20,744 nucleotides of DNA, from positions 1 to 20,744 of the forward strand of contig DATGVJ010000199.1 of the NCBI GenBank assembly GCA_035300505.1. Direction: 5' to 3'. Both the position numbers and the translations under genes were made by a program. This document shows, piece by piece, positions 14,394 through 20,744 of this stretch. Source of the DNA: VAZQ01 sp035300505. GTDB lineage: Bacteria > Pseudomonadota > Alphaproteobacteria > Rhizobiales > Xanthobacteraceae. Below the pieces are notes generated by a model, which worked only from the letters and a program-made list of their open reading frames with translations, ran no database searches and had not been told where the DNA came from. Each line of letters starts with the position of its first letter. Position 1 is the first letter of the stretch.

Positions 14394-16460
14394 ATGAACA
14401 TGCAGTCCTCCGACACCGCCAGGCACCCATTGCGCGGCCTGACGCGATCCTTGACCGATCGCAAGATCGGCTTCCGAATCGGCTCCGGTTTTCTCCTCAT
14501 GCTCGCCCTCCTCGTCATGGTGGCGGCGACGGGTTATTTCGGTTTCAACACTGCGCGCATCGGTTTCGAGACCTATGCCGCGATCTCTACAAGCACCCTG
14601 AAAGTGGAACAGATCGAGCGTAATTTCATCACCATGCAACGCAACGTGTTGACTTTTGTGCAAAATGGCGACGACGTATCGGAAAAAAATGTCCGTCAAC
14701 TGCACAAGGTATTGCAGGACGACATTACGAATACCGAAAAGAAAATCGCGGTTGCCGAACAAAAAGTCACACTACGAAAGCTCCTCGAACTGACCGACCA
14801 ATATGCGAGCAATTTCGATGCCATCGTGCGGGCGGTCCAGGCGCACGATGAAGCGGTCACCGAGGTTCTGGAGCCGTTGGGTACCAAGCTTTGGGCCCAG
14901 CTCACCGAGGTGATCGAAATCGCGATTGCGGATGAAAACACGTCGGTGGCCGCCTTTGCCGGCATCGCACAGGAAAAGCTGATGCTCATTCGGCTCAGCG
15001 CCAACCGCTTCCTGCTCAACAACGATATGGACCATGTGCGCGCGGTCGAGGGACAAAAAGAAGGCCTGAGCGCGGCAATGCGGAAGCTGGTGCAGGAGAC
15101 CAAGAATCCCGACTGGGAGGCCAAGGTCCGTGAGATCGCCGATGGAGTACCGCAATATTTCGTAGCTTTCGACAGCGCGGTGAAGGTGATCAACGAACGT
15201 AATCGCTTTGTCGACAATGTCGGCACCAGGATCGCCGATGAAGTAGGGCGGATGGTTGTGGACCTCAATAGCCAGCAGATCAAAGCCCTCGAAGCCCTCA
15301 AGGTTGACACCGAAGGGAGCATCGCCTGGGCGACCACGTTCGGCACGATAATTACCGGTGCATCCGTCGTGTTCGGTATAATGTTTGCTTGGCTGATCGG
15401 GCGCGGCATTTCAAGACCGATCACCGGATTGATCGTCGGAATGCGGGAACTCGCGTCCGGCAATTTCGACGTGGTGCTGCCGGGTCTCGATCGCAAGGAC
15501 GAAATCGGTGACATCGCCGGTGCTGTCGAAGATTTCAAGATCAGGGCCGTCGAGAAGGCTCGCTTCGAAGCCGAAGCCAAACGCACCGAAGAGGCACGCC
15601 TTGCTACTGAGCGCAAGGCCGAGATGAATAAATTTGCCGACGAGTTCCAGGTCAAAGTCGGCAACATCGTCGACGCGGTGTCGTCGGCCTCGACCGAACT
15701 CGAGGCAGCGGCCCGCACACTCACCCGCAGCGCCGAGACCACCCGCTCGCTGTCGACCCAGGTAGCGGCCGCCTCTGAGGAGGCCTCCGCCAATGTGCAG
15801 TCGGTCGCCAGCGCCTCCGAGCAGCTTTACGGTTCGATCAACGAAATCTCGCGCCAGGTGCAGGAGGCCAGCAAGATTGCCTCCGACGCCGTAGCGCAGG
15901 CGGAGAAGACCGATGCCCAGATCGGCGAATTGTCACAGTCGGCCAGCCGTATCGGCGACGTGGTCCGGCTAATCACGGCGATTGCCGAGCAGACCAACCT
16001 GCTGGCGCTCAATGCCACCATCGAGGCGGCACGCGCGGGCGATGCCGGCAAGGGCTTCGCGGTGGTGGCGCAGGAGGTCAAGGCGCTGGCGGCGCAGACC
16101 GCCAAGGCAACCGAGGAGATCGGCGGACAGGTCGCCGGCATGCAGAACAAGACCGCCAACTCGGTCTCCGCCATCAAGGCGATCAGCAACACCATCGGCC
16201 GAATTTCGGGGATTTCCGGCGCCATCGCGGCGGCGGTAGAGGAACAAGGCGCTTCGACCCAGGAGATTTCTCGCAACGTCCAGCAGGCCGCAACCGGCAC
16301 CGTGCATGTCACCAGCAACATCACCGATGTCAGCCGTGGAGCCGGCGAAGCCGGTTTGGCGTCCGCGCAGGTATTGTCCTCGGCGCAATCGCTGGCGCGC
16401 GAGAGCACCCACCTCAAGACCGAGGTCGCCAAGTTCATCAATGCCGTGCGTGCGGCTTGA
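14394..16460 (+). CDS. Methyl-accepting chemotaxis protein with HBM-type sensor
   Basis: This 688-residue transmembrane chemoreceptor senses a periplasmic ligand and controls the CheA kinase. Membrane segment 1 spans about 29-52 and segment 2 about 314-336. The roughly 260-residue periplasmic part between them is all-helical and resembles the helical bimodular (HBM) sensor, with the pattern MLIRLSANRFLLNNDMDHVR in the middle. HAMP follows at about 337-390, then the signalling domain whose hairpin tip reads EQTNLLALNATIEAARAGDA from residue 532, with VVAQEVKALAAQTAKATEEI after it. The C-terminus KFINAVRAA has no NWETF-type CheR tether. The start is supported by AGGACG at 14381-14386. HBM receptors known elsewhere bind organic acids; the ligand here is unknown. 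No che genes adjoin it, so it is an orphan receptor. Confidence 0.93.
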   Translation: MNMQSSDTARHPLRGLTRSLTDRKIGFRIGSGFLLMLALLVMVAATGYFGFNTARIGFETYAAISTSTLKVEQIERNFITMQRNVLTFVQNGDDVSEKNVRQLHKVLQDDITNTEKKIAVAEQKVTLRKLLELTDQYASNFDAIVRAVQAHDEAVTEVLEPLGTKLWAQLTEVIEIAIADENTSVAAFAGIAQEKLMLIRLSANRFLLNNDMDHVRAVEGQKEGLSAAMRKLVQETKNPDWEAKVREIADGVPQYFVAFDSAVKVINERNRFVDNVGTRIADEVGRMVVDLNSQQIKALEALKVDTEGSIAWATTFGTIITGASVVFGIMFAWLIGRGISRPITGLIVGMRELASGNFDVVLPGLDRKDEIGDIAGAVEDFKIRAVEKARFEAEAKRTEEARLATERKAEMNKFADEFQVKVGNIVDAVSSASTELEAAARTLTRSAETTRSLSTQVAAASEEASANVQSVASASEQLYGSINEISRQVQEASKIASDAVAQAEKTDAQIGELSQSASRIGDVVRLITAIAEQTNLLALNATIEAARAGDAGKGFAVVAQEVKALAAQTAKATEEIGGQVAGMQNKTANSVSAIKAISNTIGRISGISGAIAAAVEEQGASTQEISRNVQQAATGTVHVTSNITDVSRGAGEAGLASAQVLSSAQSLARESTHLKTEVAKFINAVRAA

Positions 16461-16467
16461 CATCGCG

Positions 16468-16557
16468 TAGGGCGGATTAGTAGCCCATAGCGCGTAATAC
16501 GCGCGTGGACGCGCTTATAACGCGTTTCCAACGCGGCATGGCGTAATCCGCCGAGCC
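16468..16557. repeat. Intergenic palindromic repeat, GGCGGATTA...TAATCCGCC type
   Basis: GGCGGATTA (16471-16479) and TAATCCGCC (16544-16552) are perfect inverted repeats. The interior has further small palindromes such as GCGCGTAATACGCGC and ACGCGCTTATAACGCGT. Elements starting GTAGGGCGGATTAG and ending CGTAATCCGCC are common between genes in Bradyrhizobium-like genomes. It lies just after the chemoreceptor stop and could stabilise or end that transcript. Confidence 0.65.
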
Positions 16558-16668
16558 ACATTCCATCGCAACAACCCCGCGGCGGATTGCGGCCATCGGT
16601 CCTCAAAAAACCGGATCGATTTGTCAGTGGCAGAATCACTGGTTTGATTCTGCACAGTGGAGAAGAAC

Positions 16669-17406
16669 ATGTTCGAAGACTTCATGCCGAAAGTGAAGAT
16701 CGGCGCACTCAAACCTCTGGCGATCATCGACAATGCAGCCTACGAATTCTATCGCATCGCGCCCCGCGACGTGATGTTGGTGATGATCCCGATCGGGCTC
16801 GGGGAATTCAGCAAGCAAGACGTGGAACGTGTCTTCGCCCCAGTCGACGAGCTGGTCGACCAGTTGATGGAACGCGGATGTGACATCATCATGCAGTCCG
16901 GTGTACCATTGCCGTTGCTGATCGGCATCGAGGCGCACGACCGCCTGCTCGATCGCATCAACAAGCGCTGCGGCAAGCCGGTGACGTCGTCGGTCGTGGG
17001 TGTCGTCGCGGCTGCAAAGCATCTCGGGCTTCGCCGCATTGCGCTTGCCAACAAATGGTCGGAGCCGATGAATCGTATACTCGGCGAATTTTTTGCGCGC
17101 GGCAACGTCGAAATCGCGGGCGTCGCCTCGGAGGTTCTCACCCCGGCTCAATTCCAGAAGATTTCGACCGCTGACAATATGTCGCTCGCGCTCGAACTCG
17201 GCCGTGCCGCGTTGACACGCTTTCCGGATGCTGACGGGCTTTATATTGGCGGAGGGGCGTGGCTATCCGAACCGGTCTGCCAGGCGCTTGAGCGCGAATT
17301 CGGCAAACCTTGCATTTCCAATATGAGCGCTATGATCTGGGACACGCTCACCCGCCTCGACTATTGGCGGCCGATACCGGGACAGGGGCGGCTGTTGGAG
17401 ACGTGA
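16669..17406 (+). CDS. Asp/Glu racemase / maleate isomerase superfamily protein lacking catalytic cysteines
   Basis: This 245-residue protein has the two-domain pseudo-symmetric fold pattern of the aspartate/glutamate racemase, maleate isomerase and arylmalonate decarboxylase superfamily. ATG 16669 is chosen because GGAGA at 16659-16663 sits at normal spacing; GTG 16657 lies on that site. Active members use a Cys after the DVIxxxC-like strand and a second in an SCGG/SCTN-like turn. Here these places read C71-DIIMQSG78 and Y192-IGGGAWLSEP, so neither catalytic Cys is present, though Cys71 lies a few residues before the first. The C-terminal segment ISNMSAMIWDTLTRL fits the family. It has no signal peptide, so it is cytosolic. 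Both neighbours are unrelated, and no substrate can be named. It could be a non-racemase branch or a ligand-binding derivative. Confidence 0.75.
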   Translation: MFEDFMPKVKIGALKPLAIIDNAAYEFYRIAPRDVMLVMIPIGLGEFSKQDVERVFAPVDELVDQLMERGCDIIMQSGVPLPLLIGIEAHDRLLDRINKRCGKPVTSSVVGVVAAAKHLGLRRIALANKWSEPMNRILGEFFARGNVEIAGVASEVLTPAQFQKISTADNMSLALELGRAALTRFPDADGLYIGGGAWLSEPVCQALEREFGKPCISNMSAMIWDTLTRLDYWRPIPGQGRLLET

Positions 17407-17817
17407 GGCCCGCGATTGTTGCGCGCGGCTCCGGCGGCACTTTGGACAAGGTTCGTCACTGGTAAACGGCGAGCGCACCCTATTGCATGATCCGTAAGCT
17501 CCCAGTGGCCGACGAAAACTTAAAAACAGTAATTATATCAATCTCTTGTGCTCTCTTAAGGTTTCCCCTTCTTCAGCTTATCCACTTCCCGTAGCCCGAA
17601 TCGTGCCGGTGCAAACCTGTCCACCGGAATCGGGATGGCTCGGCCATGTCGTTTGCCCCCGAGGGGTGCTATAAGCCGCCTCCCTTGGAGCCTGTCCTAG
17701 GCCAACTGCACAGCAGTCCGACGCGGAAAGTGCGATTATTCAAAGAATCAGTGCCTGTGCCCGATTTCTAAAAAGAGGAAGTCACACAAGCCGCGCGTCC
17801 ACACGGTCGAACGCATC
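17407..17817. other. Spacer upstream of kup with one hairpin
   Basis: These 411 bases hold no supported gene. From 17518 to 17580 the sequence is AT-rich. A compound hairpin spans 17595-17634: CCCGA (17595-17599) with TCGGG (17630-17634) outside, and CCGGTG (17606-17611) with CACCGG (17622-17627) inside, again starting GTAGCCCGA, like the other repeats in this window. The promoter of kup probably lies between 17640 and 17770. AAGAGGAAG at 17773-17781 resembles a ribosome site but is about 36 bases from the start codon, so the kup start has only weak Shine-Dalgarno support. Confidence 0.5.
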
Positions 17818-19758
17818 ATGTCAAATGTAGTTAATGAAAGTTCTGTGTCCGCTCCACATGCGCATTCGCATGGCGAGCCAGGACGTCAATCCAGTCTGCT
17901 CGCGCTCACACTTGGCAGTATCGGGGTCGTCTACGGCGACATCGGCACGTCGCCGCTTTATGCCTTTCGGGAGGCTGTAACCGTGGCGGTAGGCGGCGGG
18001 CCCATTACACTCGACATTGTGCTGGGTGTTCTTTCGCTGATCCTTTGGTCACTGATCATCGTCGTTACGGCTAAATATGTGCTGCTTCTGCTGCGGGCGG
18101 ACAACAACGGGGAGGGGGGAACCCTTTCATTGACGGCGCTGGCCACCCGCGCGCTCGGCCGGCGGACCACACTGGTTTTCCTGCTTGGCGTCGTTGGGGC
18201 GTCGATGTTTCTTGGTGATTCCGTGATCACGCCGGCAATATCCGTATTGTCGGCCGTCGAAGGCCTGAAGCTTTCCCAGGAGTTGAAGGCAGCGATTCCA
18301 AACTTCGACAATTTCGTCGTGCCATTGACGATTGCAATCTTGTGCGGCTTGTTCGCTGTGCAAAAGCGCGGGACCGGCAACATATCGAGCCTCTTTGGGC
18401 CAGTCATGGTGATCTGGTTTGTCGCTATCGCGGCGGCCGGTATTGTGCATATTGCTGACTACCCTGGCGTGTGGGTGGCCATCAATCCACTCTACGCCGT
18501 TTCATTTGTCGCCACCCATGGGCATATCGGGCTGGTGGCGCTCGGGGCCGTCTTTCTGGCCGTAACGGGCGGCGAAGCCCTCTATGCCGATTTGGGTCAT
18601 TTCGGACGCAAGCCGATCCAGACGGCCTGGTTTGTTCTCGTATTGCCGTCCCTACTGATCAACTATTTCGGGCAAGGGGCCAAACTGCTGGCCGATCCGA
18701 CCGCGATCGAAAATCCCTTCTATCGCCTCGTTCCGGAAACGTTGCTACTGCCGATGATCGTTTTGGCGACGGCGGCCACCGTCATTGCGAGCCAGGCCGT
18801 GATCACCGGTGCCTATTCGCTGGTTGCCCAAGCCATTCAACTCGGCATGCTGCCGCGATTAGCCATCCTGCACACCTCTGCCGAACATGCCGGCCAAATC
18901 TATATCCCGCGAGTGACGGTCGCGCTTCTCGTCGGCGTCCTGCTGTTGGTCGGATTGTTCCGCTCGTCGAGTTCGTTGGCCTCAGCCTATGGAATTGCGG
19001 TCACGACGACCATGGTCGTGGATGGCGTGCTGGCTTTCATCGTGATCTGGAAACTTTGGCAATTGAAATTGTGGCAGGCCGCATTACTGGTGATCCCCTT
19101 GATCGTTGTCGACTCGACATTCTTCGCGGCCAACCTGCTCAAGATTCACGACGGGGCGTGGGCACCGCTTCTCTTCGGCATCGCAATGGTGACGATGATC
19201 CTGACCTGGCGTCGCGGTACAACTTTGTTGGCGCAAAAAACACGACGGAGCGAAGTGCCGCTTGACACGCTTATCCGTAGTTTGGAAAAGAGCCCGCCCC
19301 ATATTGTGCCTGGAACCGCGGTGTTCCTGACCAGCGACCCGGAATTCGCCCCGACGGCGTTCTTGCACAACCTCAAGCACAACAAGGTCATGCATGAGCA
19401 CAATGTCGTACTCACGATCATTACGACGGATACGCCGAGGGTTCCAGACGGTGAGCGTGTTGTCATCACGCCCGTGTCGGAACATTTTCGCCGGGTCGCG
19501 CTCAAGTTTGGCTACATGGAGCAGCCCAACGTTCCTAAAGCGCTAGCCATAGCCCGCAAACATGGTTGGAGCTTCGACATCATGGCGACTTCATTCTTTC
19601 TGTCGCGACGCTCGCTCAAGCCCTCGAGCAAATCCGGCATGCCGCGCTGGCAGGATCGCCTGTTTATTGGTCTCACCAAATCGGCCAGCGATGCGACCGA
19701 CTTTTTTCATATTCCAACCGGCCGTGTGGTGGAGGTCGGAACGCAAGTGACTGTGTAG
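17818..19758 (+). CDS. kup: KUP-family potassium uptake protein
   Basis: This 646-residue inner-membrane transporter takes up potassium, most likely with protons. The diagnostic KUP opening is present near residues 31-54 as LGSIGVVYGDIGTSPLYAFR. About twelve membrane segments occupy residues 28-460, with conserved GDSVITPAISVLSAVEG, GGEALYADLGHFG and ITGAYSLVAQAIQLG patterns. A cytosolic C-terminal domain of about 170 residues follows (PPHIVPGTAVFLTSDP, ISEHFRRV-like PVSEHFRRVALKFGYME, and MATSFFLSR), ending IPTGRVVEVGTQVTV. The N-terminus APHAHSHGEPG is His-rich, ahead of the first helix. ATG 17818 gives the normal family length. It is a single-gene unit, with spacers on both sides. Confidence 0.95.
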   Translation: MSNVVNESSVSAPHAHSHGEPGRQSSLLALTLGSIGVVYGDIGTSPLYAFREAVTVAVGGGPITLDIVLGVLSLILWSLIIVVTAKYVLLLLRADNNGEGGTLSLTALATRALGRRTTLVFLLGVVGASMFLGDSVITPAISVLSAVEGLKLSQELKAAIPNFDNFVVPLTIAILCGLFAVQKRGTGNISSLFGPVMVIWFVAIAAAGIVHIADYPGVWVAINPLYAVSFVATHGHIGLVALGAVFLAVTGGEALYADLGHFGRKPIQTAWFVLVLPSLLINYFGQGAKLLADPTAIENPFYRLVPETLLLPMIVLATAATVIASQAVITGAYSLVAQAIQLGMLPRLAILHTSAEHAGQIYIPRVTVALLVGVLLLVGLFRSSSSLASAYGIAVTTTMVVDGVLAFIVIWKLWQLKLWQAALLVIPLIVVDSTFFAANLLKIHDGAWAPLLFGIAMVTMILTWRRGTTLLAQKTRRSEVPLDTLIRSLEKSPPHIVPGTAVFLTSDPEFAPTAFLHNLKHNKVMHEHNVVLTIITTDTPRVPDGERVVITPVSEHFRRVALKFGYMEQPNVPKALAIARKHGWSFDIMATSFFLSRRSLKPSSKSGMPRWQDRLFIGLTKSASDATDFFHIPTGRVVEVGTQVTV

Positions 19759-19928
19759 TCGGGCCTATTTTGTCCGTACGACCTCGGAAAAACCTGCTGG
19801 AATCGTGTAGTATGGCCCCAGCCTTTGATCGCGAGGCCGTCCTATTATCGGGGCGGCGCCGCGCGATTCGTGGATCGCCCCAAAGGCGAGCGCGTTCGGG
19901 TCAACTGCAAGAAACTGGATGGTGAAGG

Positions 19929-20744
19929 GTGGCATCGGACCTGGTTTATCGACAGCGCTTGGAAGCCGATCTGCTGCGCTGGCAAGAGGACGGCGTAATC
20001 TCCGGAGCCACGGCCGAGGCAATTCGTGCCCAGATCAAACCGTCCCCTGAAGGTGTGACGATTGCGACTGTTGTTGCCATGGTGGGCGGGCTTCTGATTG
20101 CGGCTGCATTCCTCGCGTTCATTGCGGCGAACTGGACCGCCATTCCGCGTCCGGCGCGTTTCGGAATGCTTCTGGCCGGAATTATTGCCGCCTACACGAC
20201 GGGCGCCTTCTTCCATCGGGCAGGTCGGCTCCATCTGGCTGACCTGTGCGTCAGTGTTGGCGCCATCGTGTTTGGTGCCGCAATCGCGCTCGTCGGGCAA
20301 ATGTACCATCTGGCGGATGACTTTGCGGCGGGGTTGTTGTTGTGGGCGGTTGCGGCCTTGCTGGCTGCGGTGCTGACCGGATCGCGCGGCGCGTTTGCGA
20401 TTGCGCTTGTGGCCGGGTGCCTGTGGAGTGGCGCGCGCGTCCAGGAACTTTCGGTCGTCCACTGGCCGTTCATTGGTTTCTGGGCGATTGCGGCCTTTGT
20501 AGCCTGGGGTTGGAACAGCGTTGTGGCGCGCCATCTGGTCTCGATTGCCGCGGTGACTTGGTGGATATTGTGTGCCGCGGACTATGTGGGCACGGCGGGC
20601 CGCAACCCGGCCTTCACGCTCGGCGCTGGCGCTGCGGTCTTGTTTGGCGGCGGCATCGCTCTGGCGGGGCGTGGCACGCAAGGTTTGCGGGCGCTGGGCC
20701 GGACGCTCGCCAATTATGGCGCCATCGTAATGGGGTTGCGGTCG
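19929..20744 (+). CDS. DUF2157-type multi-pass membrane protein, truncated by the window end
   Basis: An open frame runs from GTG 19929 to the last base without a stop, giving 272 visible codons. The opening, ASDLVYRQRLEADLLRWQED followed by GVISGATAEAIRAQ, matches the N-terminal soluble helix pair of DUF2157 predicted membrane proteins, and is followed by at least seven hydrophobic helices (for example VVAMVGGLLIAAAFLAFIAA and LCVSVGAIVFGAAIALVGQM). A TGA lies in frame at 19923-19925, so GTG is the first possible start; its ribosome site (GAAGG) is too close to be convincing, and TTG further in is the alternative. Function is unknown for the family. The 170-base spacer after kup shows no terminator. 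Confidence 0.75.
   Translation, partial: MASDLVYRQRLEADLLRWQEDGVISGATAEAIRAQIKPSPEGVTIATVVAMVGGLLIAAAFLAFIAANWTAIPRPARFGMLLAGIIAAYTTGAFFHRAGRLHLADLCVSVGAIVFGAAIALVGQMYHLADDFAAGLLLWAVAALLAAVLTGSRGAFAIALVAGCLWSGARVQELSVVHWPFIGFWAIAAFVAWGWNSVVARHLVSIAAVTWWILCAADYVGTAGRNPAFTLGAGAAVLFGGGIALAGRGTQGLRALGRTLANYGAIVMGLRS

Noticed and set aside
14696..15793. A 365-codon minus-strand frame opposite the chemoreceptor, very rich in Ser and Arg
   Set aside because: Its composition is what the reverse complement of a helical Glu/Ala/Asp-rich protein gives; no support for a gene.
19812..19925. A 37-codon frame just before the DUF2157 gene
   Set aside because: It is Arg-rich with no Shine-Dalgarno sequence and no recognisable protein, and probably lies in untranslated leader.

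Overview
The window looks like the chromosome of a high-GC alphaproteobacterium of the order Hyphomicrobiales, probably near Bradyrhizobium (Nitrobacteraceae/Xanthobacteraceae). The protein sequences and the intergenic palindromes point that way; in particular the pairs CCCGGAT...ATCCGGG and GGCGGATTA...TAATCCGCC resemble repeats I know from that group. The placement is by recognition, not by a database search. No tRNA, rRNA, CRISPR array, transposase or integrase was seen.

Layout. 1-205: a frame-broken fragment of a tripartite tricarboxylate transporter binding protein (TctC/Bug family), then about 500 bp without a gene. 705-2453: a secreted PQQ-type alcohol dehydrogenase homologue with unusual active-site residues and a terminator-like hairpin after it. 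2630-3547: pssA, phosphatidylserine synthase. 3548-3809: palindromic repeats, including a large nested hairpin. 3810-4871: a secreted coiled-coil protein and a small lipoprotein, both of unknown function. 4872-5279: a long control region with a repeat, several dyads, a strong Shine-Dalgarno sequence and a possible 15-codon leader. 5280-8620: a two-gene operon, an HlyD-type membrane fusion protein and a cellulose-synthase-like GT2 with a PilZ domain, overlapping by ATGA; this matches the bgsB-bgsA mixed-linkage beta-glucan synthase organisation of Sinorhizobium. 8642-9436 (minus): a Crp/Fnr regulator convergent with it. 9791-11287 (minus): mmsA. 11417-14219: an ABC importer binding protein and fused permease without an ATPase gene. 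14394-16460: an HBM-type chemoreceptor. 16669-17406: an Asp/Glu racemase-superfamily protein lacking both usual catalytic cysteines. 17818-19758: kup potassium transporter. 19929-end: a DUF2157-type membrane protein cut by the window edge.

How it works together. The most coherent system is the putative c-di-GMP-activated exopolysaccharide synthase: the glycosyltransferase would polymerise and extrude glucan, the fusion protein would carry it across the periplasm, PilZ would switch it on, and the neighbouring Crp/Fnr protein is a candidate transcriptional regulator acting at the dyad-rich upstream region. The ABC importer and mmsA are divergent from a 129-bp shared promoter region and may be co-regulated. 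The other genes look like independent units separated by repeat-bearing spacers.
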